19,817 nt of DNA. Source: an uncultured Collinsella sp. (GTDB lineage: Bacteria > Actinomycetota > Coriobacteriia > Coriobacteriales > Coriobacteriaceae). Where the stretch lies: the NCBI GenBank assembly GCA_900543025.1, contig UQPP01000035.1, positions 1-19,817 on the forward strand, given 5' to 3'. Positions 6,861 through 14,185 of this stretch are shown here, one piece after another. A model generated the notes under the pieces. That model did not search any database and was not told the origin of the DNA. It saw nothing but the letters and a program-made list of their open reading frames with translations. The number at the start of each line of letters is the position of its first letter. The stretch's first letter is position 1. A program made the position numbers and the translations under genes.

Positions 6861-7557
6861 CGAAAACAAGGGCATTCACCCCACGGGGGTATCGTCGCGC
6901 GTGTGGATTGCGCTGGTCGCTCTGTGCGTCGCCAATGTCGTAGCGCACCTCATGGTGATGCCGAGCTTGCCTGCGCAGATTCCCACGCACTGGGGCGCGA
7001 ACGGCGCCGTCGACGGTTGGGGTCCTAGCTGGATGGCCTCCGCGCTCGGCGTGCTGCCTCTGGCGCTTCTCGCAATGTTCTGCGTGGTGCCGCGCATCGA
7101 CCCCAAAGGTGAGGCATATCGAACCTCGGGCAAGTTCTACCAGGGCTTCGTAATCGCCTTCACCTTGTTCATGTGCGCCATAAGCTGGCTGGGAGAGCTT
7201 ACGGTCTGGGGCGTGGTGCCGGCGGTCGGTTCGGTTAACGTGCTGATTTCCGGTGTTGTCGGTTTGCTGTTCATCGGCGTAGGCAACTACTTGCCGCGTG
7301 TGAAGCAGAACTATACGCTCGGTATCAAGACACCTTGGGCGCTTGCCGATCCCGAGAACTGGCGCCGTACGCAGCGTTTTGGCGGCGCCTGCTTTATGGT
7401 GCTGGGTATTGGCCTGATTGTGATGGGCGTGGCAGGCAGCGTGCTTTCGAGTGAAGTCGTCGCCGCGGTGATTGCGGTTCTGGCGTTTGGTTCGGTCGGA
7501 GCCGTCTACGTCTACTCGTATCTGTTGTGGCGCAAATCGCAGCGGGCCGTTCGCTAA
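6853..7557 (+). CDS. sdpI: SdpI-family membrane protein (DUF1648 plus SdpI domain)
   Basis: A 234-residue membrane protein with about six hydrophobic segments. The DUF1648 signature is in the first part (MPSLPAQIPTHWGANGAVDGWG), and the SdpI signature comes later (NYLPRVKQNYTLGIKTPWALADPENWRRTQRFGG). In Bacillus subtilis SdpI gives immunity to the SDP killing factor and relieves SdpR repression; many homologues have no known toxin partner. ATG 6853 overlaps the sdpR stop (6858-6860). The frame is open back to 6811, but the GATAAGG before ATG 6853 and the overlap favour that start. No sdpABC-like toxin genes lie in this window, so a stand-alone envelope-stress or immunity role is possible. Confidence 0.85.
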   Translation: MNNENKGIHPTGVSSRVWIALVALCVANVVAHLMVMPSLPAQIPTHWGANGAVDGWGPSWMASALGVLPLALLAMFCVVPRIDPKGEAYRTSGKFYQGFVIAFTLFMCAISWLGELTVWGVVPAVGSVNVLISGVVGLLFIGVGNYLPRVKQNYTLGIKTPWALADPENWRRTQRFGGACFMVLGIGLIVMGVAGSVLSSEVVAAVIAVLAFGSVGAVYVYSYLLWRKSQRAVR

Positions 7558-7621
7558 GGTTGCGGAAAACTAGCGTACGCAGTTCATGGTATGTTCTGGG
7601 GGATTTTTCCCAGGTAGTATT

Positions 7622-7650
7622 AGGGGGTGTGGGCAACCATGCCCCTTTTT
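7622..7650 (+). terminator. Terminator after sdpI
   Basis: GGGCA-ACCA-TGCCC (7631-7644) is followed by CTTTTT. An alternative outer stem AGGGG/CCCCT (7622-7626 with 7642-7646) is possible. A separate hairpin CTGGG-GGATTTTT-CCCAG stands at 7596-7613. The remaining 90 bases before ettA carry no clear promoter by eye. Confidence 0.6.
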
Positions 7651-7741
7651 CGTTACGTTTCAGAGCTGATTTCCTTATTTCGTTTCCACTAAAGCGAATC
7701 AAGAGTAGGGAAACAGCAGGTAGAAAGGATAAAACAGGCAA

Positions 7742-9421
7742 ATGGCGGAGTTTATCTACCAGATGTATCAGGCTCGCAAGGCCCATGGCGACAAGGTAAT
7801 CCTTGACGACGTGACCCTGAGCTTCTACCCCGGTGCCAAGATCGGCGTCGTGGGCCCCAATGGTATGGGCAAGTCGACCCTGCTCAAGATCATGGCCGGC
7901 ATCGAGGAGGTCTCCAACGGCGATGCCAGGCTCACCCCCGGCTACACCGTGGGCATCCTGCAGCAGGAGCCGCCGCTCGACGATGACAAGACCGTCATCG
8001 AGAACGTGCGCATGGCATTTGGCGACATGATCGCCAAGGTCGATCGCTTCAACAAAATCGGCGAGGAGATGTGCGACCCGGACTGCGACATGGATGCCCT
8101 CATGGCCGAGATGGGCAAGCTCCAGGACGAGATCGACGCCGCCGACGGCTGGGATATCGATTCCAAGCTCGGTCAGGCCATGGACGCCCTGCAGCTGCCC
8201 GATTCCGACATGCCGGTCAACGTGCTTTCCGGCGGCGAGCGCCGTCGCGTGGCCCTGTGCAAGCTGCTGCTCGAGGCTCCCGACCTGCTGCTGCTCGACG
8301 AGCCCACGAACCACCTGGACGCCGAGTCGATCCTGTGGCTCGAGCACTTCCTGCACAACTACCAGGGTGCCGTGCTTGCCGTCACGCACGATCGCTACTT
8401 CCTGGATAATGTTGCCGAGTGGATCTGCGAGGTCGACCGCGGTCACCTTTATCCCTACAAGGGCAACTACTCCACGTATCTGGAGACCAAGGCCGCCCGT
8501 ATCGAGGCGCAGGGCAACCACGACGCCAAGCTCGCCAAGCGCATGGAGGCCGAGCTCGAGTGGGTACGCAGCTCGCCCAAGGCTCGCCAGGCCAAGAACA
8601 AGGCCCGTCTGGCTCGCTACGAGGAGATGGAGGCCGAGGCCCGCGCAAGCCAGAAGCTCGACTGGACCGACATCCGCATCCCTGTGGGCCCGCGTCTGGG
8701 CAACAAGGTGCTCGAGGCTCATCACCTGCACAAGGAGTTCGATGGCCGTGTGCTCATCGATGACCTTTCGTTCACCCTGCCGCGCAACGGCATTGTGGGC
8801 GTCATCGGCCCCAACGGTGTCGGTAAGACCACACTGTTCAAGACGATTGTGGGTCTGGAGCCGCTGACTTCGGGCGAGCTCGAGGTGGGCGAGACCGTCA
8901 AGATCTCCTATGTCGATCAGAACCGTTCCGGCATCGACCCCGATAAGAACCTATGGGAGGTCGTCTCGGACGGCCTGGACCACATGATGGTGGGCGAGAC
9001 CGAGGTTCCCAGCCGCGCGTACGTGGCGAGCTTTGGCTTTAAGGGCCAGGACCAGCAGAAGCGCGCCGGCGTGCTCTCCGGTGGTGAGCGCAACCGTCTG
9101 AACCTGGCGCTCACGCTCAAGCAGGGCGGCAACCTGTTGCTCCTCGACGAGCCCACGAACGACCTCGACGTCGAGACGCTGTCCTCGCTCGAAGCGGCGC
9201 TGCTCGAGTTCCCGGGCTGTTCGGTGGTCATTAGCCACGACCGTATGTTCCTGGACCGCGTCGCCACGCACATTCTGGCGTGGGAGGGCACCGACGAGAA
9301 TCCGGGCAACTGGTATTGGTTCGAGGGCAACTTCGAGGCCTATCAGGCCAACCGCATCGAGCGCCTGGGCGAGGACGCAGCCCAGCCGCATCGTATTCAC
9401 CGCAAGCTCACGCGCGACTAG
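7742..9421 (+). CDS. ettA: Energy-dependent translational throttle protein EttA (ABC-F)
   Basis: A 559-residue soluble ABC-F ATPase with two nucleotide-binding domains and no transmembrane segments, almost the length of E. coli EttA (555). EttA binds the ribosomal E site and gates the first elongation step according to the ADP/ATP ratio. Domain 1 has Walker A GPNGMGKST (38-46), signature LSGGE (162-166) and Walker B DLLLLDEPTNHLD (181-193). The P-site tRNA interaction linker is Arg/Lys-rich (about 250-310, including SSPKARQAKNKARLARYEE). Domain 2 has GPNGVGKTT, LSGGERNR and NLLLLDEPTNDLD. The N-terminus AEFIYQMYQ matches EttA 'AQFVYTMH', and the 'arm' insertion at about 95-140 is present. A purine-rich GAAAGGA precedes ATG 7742 by 12 bases. 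Confidence 0.95.
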   Translation: MAEFIYQMYQARKAHGDKVILDDVTLSFYPGAKIGVVGPNGMGKSTLLKIMAGIEEVSNGDARLTPGYTVGILQQEPPLDDDKTVIENVRMAFGDMIAKVDRFNKIGEEMCDPDCDMDALMAEMGKLQDEIDAADGWDIDSKLGQAMDALQLPDSDMPVNVLSGGERRRVALCKLLLEAPDLLLLDEPTNHLDAESILWLEHFLHNYQGAVLAVTHDRYFLDNVAEWICEVDRGHLYPYKGNYSTYLETKAARIEAQGNHDAKLAKRMEAELEWVRSSPKARQAKNKARLARYEEMEAEARASQKLDWTDIRIPVGPRLGNKVLEAHHLHKEFDGRVLIDDLSFTLPRNGIVGVIGPNGVGKTTLFKTIVGLEPLTSGELEVGETVKISYVDQNRSGIDPDKNLWEVVSDGLDHMMVGETEVPSRAYVASFGFKGQDQQKRAGVLSGGERNRLNLALTLKQGGNLLLLDEPTNDLDVETLSSLEAALLEFPGCSVVISHDRMFLDRVATHILAWEGTDENPGNWYWFEGNFEAYQANRIERLGEDAAQPHRIHRKLTRD

Positions 9422-9444
9422 TCGAGCTCAGGTGACCTAACGAG

Positions 9445-9481
9445 AAAGGGACGATAACCTTGAGGGTTATCGTCCCTTTTT
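9445..9481 (+). terminator. Strong terminator after ettA, shared by convergent gene
   Basis: A perfect 15-bp stem (9445-9459 with 9465-9479; core GGGACGATAACC) has a 5-base loop and ends in TTTTT. The complementary strand ends in CCCTTTCTC, so it may also serve the minus-strand gene ending at 9483. Confidence 0.92.
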
Positions 9482-9482
9482 G

Positions 9483-10790
9483 TTACTTGGTAGAAGGCTC
9501 TACTTTATCGATGGTCCAGGCGGCTCCGAGACCGCCGGTGGTGTTGCGGCGGATGCGCACGGTGACTTCGTGGCGCTCGCCGGCCTGCGTGTAGCGCAGG
9601 GGGAAGCTTGCGCGGTTTCGCGCGACCTCGATGGTACCGCGCTCGCGGGCGATCCAGTAGTACTCGCCGACGATGCCGAGGGTGTCGGCGCCGTAGGGGA
9701 GATAGGTTGACAGCTGGTGCAGAAGCGGGCCGGGGCAGAAGATCTCGGTTGTGAAATCGACGGGGAAGTCCTTGGGGATGGCGGGCGCTGCAGGTGCGGG
9801 GGTTGGGGCTGCTGCGGGTGCCGAAGCCGGTGCCGGTGCGGGAATTTGGTCGCAAGCAGCGGTGGGCACGGACTCGATGACGGGTGCGGACTCCGGCGTC
9901 GCTTCCGGCCTGGTCGTGGAATCTGCGGGCTCCACGGTGACGGGCGCGTCCGCAGCTGCAGTTTCAACCTCAACCTGCGTCGCGTTCTCGTTCTCGACGC
10001 TCGGCTTTGCCTCGATGGGCGTGGATGCCATGGTGGTGATGCCGGCGTTGGCGCTCTCGGGATCATAGACGACCGTGAGCGAGATGGCGGGCTGCGGCGT
10101 CTCGGGCTCCGGCGCCGACTCGGTAGCGCCTTGATCGGCGGGCTCGTCGGACTGATCGTCCTCAGCCTCGTCGCCAAAGACATCGCTGTTTTGGAACGCA
10201 GGCGTCTCAGGCTGGTCAGCGGCTTCTTCGGTTGTCGACTTGGGAGCCTCGTCGAGCTCCGCAGTGGCTTCCTGCTCGGATATGACTTTGGAATCGGTCG
10301 TGGCGGCGATTTCGGTTTCGGCTTCTGCTGTTACCTCAATAGCGACTTCGATCTCTGCCTCGGGCTCGGGTTCCGGCGCGGCTTCAACCATGGTTTCTGG
10401 CTCGGTGCGCTTAACGTGCTTGGGGCGCACGGCCTTGAGGTCCTTCTCACCGCGCTTTTTCTTTTTGTAGGACTGCTTGGCGCCCTTGGCGGTCTTGGGC
10501 TTGTCCTCGCCCTTGGCAAGTGCGGCATCCCAGGCCTCGTTGGCGATGACGGTGGCGTACAGGCGGCCGCCCTTAAAGACGGTCAGTTTAATGCAGTCGT
10601 CGAGTTCCTCGAGCAACTCGCGCGTGGACTCGAAGCCCAGGTCATAAGCGGTCATGTCGCCTGCGGCGAGCGCCTCCTCGACCTGCGTCATAAACGTTTG
10701 CTTGCCACATCCAATCGCATCGCGCAGCAGGCGATACAGATAGATGTGGTTGCCCAGCGAAAGCGTGGGCCTAACTATTGTCTTGCTCAT
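9483..10790 (-). CDS. Uncharacterised protein: LOTUS-like N-terminus, disordered linker, conserved C-terminal domain
   Basis: 435 residues in three parts. Residues 1-95 are compact; LAAGDMTAYDLGFESTREL and the following ELL..LDDCIKL..FKGGRLYATV resemble by eye the LOTUS/OST-HTH pattern (lGF.sl.elL..l..v.l...g...v), a winged helix linked to RNA binding. Residues 97-125 are Lys-rich (KKKKRGEKDLK). Residues 130-340 are low-complexity Glu/Pro/Ala/Thr, surely disordered. Residues 342-435 form a second globular domain (FPVDFTTEIFCPGPLLHQL... WTIDKVEP) that I do not recognise. ATG 10790 is chosen because AAGAGGAG precedes it by 7 bases; the frame is open to 10829. No signal peptide or membrane segment is visible, so it is probably cytoplasmic. 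A role in RNA or ribosome biology is only inferred. Confidence 0.75.
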   Translation of the reverse strand: MSKTIVRPTLSLGNHIYLYRLLRDAIGCGKQTFMTQVEEALAAGDMTAYDLGFESTRELLEELDDCIKLTVFKGGRLYATVIANEAWDAALAKGEDKPKTAKGAKQSYKKKKRGEKDLKAVRPKHVKRTEPETMVEAAPEPEPEAEIEVAIEVTAEAETEIAATTDSKVISEQEATAELDEAPKSTTEEAADQPETPAFQNSDVFGDEAEDDQSDEPADQGATESAPEPETPQPAISLTVVYDPESANAGITTMASTPIEAKPSVENENATQVEVETAAADAPVTVEPADSTTRPEATPESAPVIESVPTAACDQIPAPAPASAPAAAPTPAPAAPAIPKDFPVDFTTEIFCPGPLLHQLSTYLPYGADTLGIVGEYYWIARERGTIEVARNRASFPLRYTQAGERHEVTVRIRRNTTGGLGAAWTIDKVEPSTK

Positions 10791-10802
10791 GGCAAATCTC
10801 CT

Positions 10803-10818
10803 CTTTACACATGTAAAG
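10803..10818. promoter_or_regulatory. 16-bp palindrome between promoter and RBS of the LOTUS-like gene
   Basis: CTTTACACATGTAAAG is a 7-bp perfect inverted repeat with a 2-base centre, ending 12 bases before the start codon (minus strand). A TAAGAT -10-like box lies just upstream on the minus strand. It could be an operator or an mRNA hairpin next to the ribosome binding site. Confidence 0.4.
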
Positions 10819-10862
10819 CATCTTACCATCGCATGGCGTTCGCCATGGCGGCGCCCAAGGCA

Positions 10863-10896
10863 AACGGGCGCGAACCGCTGTCGATTCGCGCCCGTT
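10863..10896 (-). terminator. Terminator after the Ser/Thr-tail membrane protein gene
   Basis: A perfect 12-bp stem AACGGGCGCGAA / TTCGCGCCCGTT (10863-10874 with 10885-10896) has a 10-base loop. The minus-strand T-tract is short (GTTTGCC). It sits between the two minus-strand genes, so they are probably separate units. Confidence 0.6.
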
Positions 10897-10930
10897 ATAC
10901 AGGTCGGTTATCTATGAGAGGCAAATGTGC

Positions 10931-11884
10931 TTAGTTGCCCGATGCCGTGCCTTGGCTCGAGTTGTCAGATGCCGTGCCGGACGCGGTTCCGCTCGAGCTG
11001 TTGGTGTTGCTACTGTCTGCTGCGCCCGTTCCCGACGTGGTGTCGCTCGTCTGGCCTCCCGTGTTCGGCTGTGAACCGTCAGTCGTTTGGCTTGAGTCGG
11101 TCGTGCCGGACGGCGTGCCACTGTTGGCCGTAGAGGAATCGGTGCCCTGCGATTGGTTTTGGGTGTTCGAGGACGAATCGGTAGAGGTAGAACTGTCTTG
11201 CGTGCCGTCCGCCTGTGCCTGCTGATCTTGCGACTGGGTGTTGCCATTTGCATCGTTCTCGGTCGTGCGCGACGAAAGGATTGGCTCGGGGCGCTCGCCC
11301 AGACCCTCACCGGCGGTGGTGATAAGGATGGCGCCGGCGCAGGCGATGACCGCGACGATGGCGATGGCGATCGAGAAGATGATGACCTTCTTTTGCGTCT
11401 GGCTGCGCTCTGCCGCCGCCTTGGCACGCAAGCTGTTGGGGGCAACGCGCGCCGTGGTCGCGCGCCCAGCAACCTGGCGCATCTCCTGCGTAGTCGCGGC
11501 GCCGCCCAGGTGCTCCTCGGCATTAAGCTCAACGGGCTCATAGGCGCCGGCGGGGTAGTCGACGTCGGCGTGCGTACCTTTGAGGGCTTTGGCGCTGGCA
11601 GAGATAAAGTGGCGGTAGACCTGCGAGGACACAACGGTGATGACCGAGCTCACGGCAGCACCAATTACTGAACCAGCGATACCAATCTTGGAGGCAAGCG
11701 CGACGCTCGTGGCGGCGGCTGCGGCGCCGGCAATGATTTGAGGAATGGAAATGTCATCGAACAGGCCCTTTTTGGGCGCGATGGCCATGGTCTGTCCGAT
11801 GGAATGGTTTTCGTGAACGCCGTTGTTGAGCGATGCCGGTGTCATGACGCGCGTGCGCGGCGCGTCGGTGTACTTGGTTGTCAT
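10931..11884 (-). CDS. Membrane protein with long Ser/Thr/Asn/Gln-rich tail
   Basis: 317 residues, family not recognised. Residues 48-88 are a Gly/Ala-rich hydrophobic stretch (IIAGAAAAATSVALASKIGIAG...), long enough for one or two helices and resembling a glycine zipper. Residues 91-165 are hydrophilic and basic toward the end. Residues 166-190 form a clear transmembrane helix (KKVIIFSIAIAIVAVIACAG). Residues 208-317 are almost only Ser, Thr, Gly, Asn, Gln and Asp, without hydrophobic residues, and probably form a disordered, possibly glycosylated, extracytoplasmic tail. No sortase motif or secretion signal is seen. ATG 11884 is chosen because GGAGGA lies 6-7 bases before it. A strong hairpin follows, separating it from the LOTUS-like gene. 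Confidence 0.75.
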   Translation of the reverse strand: MTTKYTDAPRTRVMTPASLNNGVHENHSIGQTMAIAPKKGLFDDISIPQIIAGAAAAATSVALASKIGIAGSVIGAAVSSVITVVSSQVYRHFISASAKALKGTHADVDYPAGAYEPVELNAEEHLGGAATTQEMRQVAGRATTARVAPNSLRAKAAAERSQTQKKVIIFSIAIAIVAVIACAGAILITTAGEGLGERPEPILSSRTTENDANGNTQSQDQQAQADGTQDSSTSTDSSSNTQNQSQGTDSSTANSGTPSGTTDSSQTTDGSQPNTGGQTSDTTSGTGAADSSNTNSSSGTASGTASDNSSQGTASGN

Positions 11885-11993
11885 ACGGGGTCCTCCCGGT
11901 GTAAATCTGCTTCGTTTCATGCAGCCATCAGGGTACCCACCAGATGTGAATCGTACGTGACATTTAACAGATACCATCAACTCATCAATTGCT

Positions 11994-12006
11994 CACCAAG
12001 TTGGTG
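11994..12006. repeat. Small inverted repeat in the divergent promoter region
   Basis: CACCAA-G-TTGGTG lies between the divergent starts at 11884 and 12088. A TACAAT box (12032-12037) is a likely -10 for nadE, without a good -35. An operator role is possible but unsupported; it does not match the NrtR or NiaR sites as I know them. Confidence 0.3.
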
Positions 12007-12087
12007 GGATGCGGTTACACCCGGCGGTTGAACTACAATAGGACTTGCTAATTGTTGTGAATGGCGTCTACGCACGGGAGCATTCTT

Positions 12088-14067
12088 ATGAATCTTCACC
12101 TTTCTCAGTCTGATGGCTTTTTGCGTGTGGCGGCGGCCTCGCCGCGGATTCGCGTGGCCGATGTCGAGGGCAATGCCGAGGTTGCGCTGGCGGCTGTTCG
12201 CGAGGCTACCGAGCGCGGCGTTCGCGCGCTGGTGCTGCCCGAGCTTAACCTGACCGGCTATACCGCGGCCGACCTGTTCCATAACCGCACGCTGCTGCAT
12301 GCCTGCGAAGCAGCGCTGGTGCACATACTCGATGAAACCCGTGAGCTGCCGATCGTCTTTACCGTTGGCTTGCCCGTTGCGGTGGCTGAAAACATCTACA
12401 ACTGCGCGGCCGTGTGCTGTGCGGGCGAGCTTTTGGGCCTCACGGCCAAGAAGTATCTGCCCAACTATGGCGAGTTCTATGAGCGTCGCTGGTTTGCTCC
12501 GGCGCCTGCGGATCCCGTGTGGGTTGAATTTGCCGGTCAGGGTCCGGTTCCGCTGGGCTCGGGGCTTATCTACCGTTGCTGTGATGAGGGTGCCGAGGAT
12601 ATGGTGCTGGGCGTTGAGGTCTGTGAGGACCTGTGGGTGCCGGCGCCGCCTTCGACCGAGATGGCGCTTGCCGGTGCGACGGTGATTCTCAACCCGTCGG
12701 CTTCGGACGAAATCATTGGTAAGGCAGACTATCGCCGCAGCCTCATCTCTAACCAGAGCGCACGCCTGTACTGCGCCTATGCCTATGCGGACGCGAGCGA
12801 GGGCGAGTCCACGACCGACATGGTCTTTGCAGGCGAGAACCTCGTCTACGAAAACGGTTCGAAGCTCGCCGCGACCAAACTGCTTACCTGCGATATGGCC
12901 GTCGCCGATGTCGATCTTGACCGTCTGGTTGCCGAGCGCCGTCGCTCGACGACGTGGACGCGCGCGGACGATGCGCCGGAGGCCACGACCGTTGAGTTTT
13001 CGTTTGAGGGCGTACTGGCCGAAGAACCTGTCCTGCGCGATGCGCTCGACATCGACCGAGTCTTCCCCCGCGCTCCCTTTGTGCCGGCCGACCACGGTGA
13101 TCTGGCTGAGCGTTGCGAGACTATCCTCGACCTGCAGACCGCCGGCCTCAAGACCCGCCTTGCCCATACGGGCACCAAGGCGGCCGTCATCGGCCTTTCG
13201 GGCGGCCTCGATTCCACGCTGGCGCTCCTCGTGACCGTGCGTGCGTTCGACGCCTTGGGCCTGCCGCGCACCGGTATCACGGCCGTGTCCATGCCCGGCT
13301 TTGGCACGACGCACCGCACCAAGTCCAATGCCGAGTCGCTCGCTCGCGACCTAGGCGTGAGCTTTCGCGAAGTCTCGATCCATGCAGCCGTGGAGCAGCA
13401 CTTTAAGGACATCGAGCATGATCCGGCCGTGCAGGACGTGACCTACGAGAACAGCCAGGCGCGCGAGCGTACGCAGATTCTGATGGATCTGGCCAACCAG
13501 GCTGGCGGTTTTGTCATTGGCACGGGCGACCTGTCGGAGCTGGCGCTCGGCTGGGCTACCTATAACGGCGACCACATGAGCATGTACGCCGTCAACGCGA
13601 GCGTGCCCAAGACGCTTGTGCGCCATCTGGTGCGCTATGCCGCCGATGTCTTTGGCGGGCGCATTGCCGAGGTCTTGCTCGATATCCTCGATACGCCGGT
13701 GTCCCCCGAGCTTCTGCCGCCCACGGGCGACGGCGAGATTGCGCAGAAGACCGAGGATTTGGTGGGCCCGTACGAGTTGCACGACTACTTCCTCTACTAC
13801 CTGCTGCGTTTTGGCTTTGAGCCGGGCAAGATCTACCGCATGGCGCTCAAGAGCTTCGAGGGCGTCTACGACGCCAAGACCGTCCACACGTGGCTACGTA
13901 CGTTCTACCGTCGCTTCTTTGCCCAGCAGTTTAAGCGCAGCTGCCTGCCCGATGGTCCCAAGGTGGGCTCGGTGACGCTCAGCCCGCGCGGCGATTGGCG
14001 TATGCCGAGTGACGCTAGCTCGCGTCTGTGGCTTGCGCAGATCGATGCGCTCAATCCAGTTGACTAA
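12088..14067 (+). CDS. nadE: Glutamine-dependent NAD+ synthetase
   Basis: A 659-residue two-domain enzyme that amidates nicotinic acid adenine dinucleotide to NAD+ using ATP and glutamine. The N-terminal nitrilase-type glutaminase shows the triad Glu52 (LPELNLTGY), a Lys in TAKKYLPNYGEF (121-122) and Cys179 (GVEVCEDLW). The C-terminal synthetase has the PP-loop SGGLDST (371-377) and the DLSELALGWATYNGDHMSMYAVNAS region. This is the long glutaminase-fused form, as in actinobacteria. ATG 12088 (GGGAG 7-8 bases upstream, and a TACAAT box at 12032) is preferred to ATG 12061, which has no ribosome binding site. The preceding TACAAT box implies an mRNA start near 12044. It is followed by a terminator-like hairpin. 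Confidence 0.93.
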   Translation: MNLHLSQSDGFLRVAAASPRIRVADVEGNAEVALAAVREATERGVRALVLPELNLTGYTAADLFHNRTLLHACEAALVHILDETRELPIVFTVGLPVAVAENIYNCAAVCCAGELLGLTAKKYLPNYGEFYERRWFAPAPADPVWVEFAGQGPVPLGSGLIYRCCDEGAEDMVLGVEVCEDLWVPAPPSTEMALAGATVILNPSASDEIIGKADYRRSLISNQSARLYCAYAYADASEGESTTDMVFAGENLVYENGSKLAATKLLTCDMAVADVDLDRLVAERRRSTTWTRADDAPEATTVEFSFEGVLAEEPVLRDALDIDRVFPRAPFVPADHGDLAERCETILDLQTAGLKTRLAHTGTKAAVIGLSGGLDSTLALLVTVRAFDALGLPRTGITAVSMPGFGTTHRTKSNAESLARDLGVSFREVSIHAAVEQHFKDIEHDPAVQDVTYENSQARERTQILMDLANQAGGFVIGTGDLSELALGWATYNGDHMSMYAVNASVPKTLVRHLVRYAADVFGGRIAEVLLDILDTPVSPELLPPTGDGEIAQKTEDLVGPYELHDYFLYYLLRFGFEPGKIYRMALKSFEGVYDAKTVHTWLRTFYRRFFAQQFKRSCLPDGPKVGSVTLSPRGDWRMPSDASSRLWLAQIDALNPVD

Positions 14068-14095
14068 GGTTGGCTAAATTGAACCAATACGGGGG

Positions 14096-14124
14096 TTGCA
14101 AGCGTTACACTTTTGCAATCTGAT
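14096..14124 (+). promoter_or_regulatory. Candidate promoter for the aminotransferase gene
   Basis: TTGCAA (14096-14101), a 17-base spacer, TCTGAT (14119-14124, 4 of 6 to consensus). It lies before the hairpin at 14136, so a transcript from it would contain that hairpin. Confidence 0.35.
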
Positions 14125-14135
14125 GGCCCGTATCG

Positions 14136-14166
14136 CGCGGCGCTCTTGTCGGAGCGCCGCGTTTTT
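14136..14166 (+). terminator. Terminator hairpin between nadE and the aminotransferase gene
   Basis: A perfect 10-bp stem CGCGGCGCTC / GAGCGCCGCG (14136-14145 with 14152-14161) is followed by TTTTT. Only 19 bases separate it from the next start codon, leaving no room for a promoter after it. Confidence 0.88.
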
Positions 14167-14185
14167 CATATCGAAAGGTGGCACC

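Noticed and set aside
7394..8731. Long open frame (445 codons) on the minus strand antisense to ettA
   Set aside because: It is a by-product of strong G/C third-position bias in ettA. It has no ribosome binding site, and its product is a low-information Val/Leu/His/Gly-rich sequence with no motif.
9717..10934. Plus-strand open frame of 405 codons opposite the LOTUS-like gene
   Set aside because: Its Gly/Arg/Leu-rich repetitive translation mirrors the Glu/Pro/Ala linker on the other strand. The minus-strand gene has a proper start signal and globular ends.
11977..13314. Minus-strand frame of 445 codons antisense to nadE
   Set aside because: nadE on the plus strand is unmistakable with all catalytic motifs; the antisense product has only Arg/Gly/His-rich sequence.
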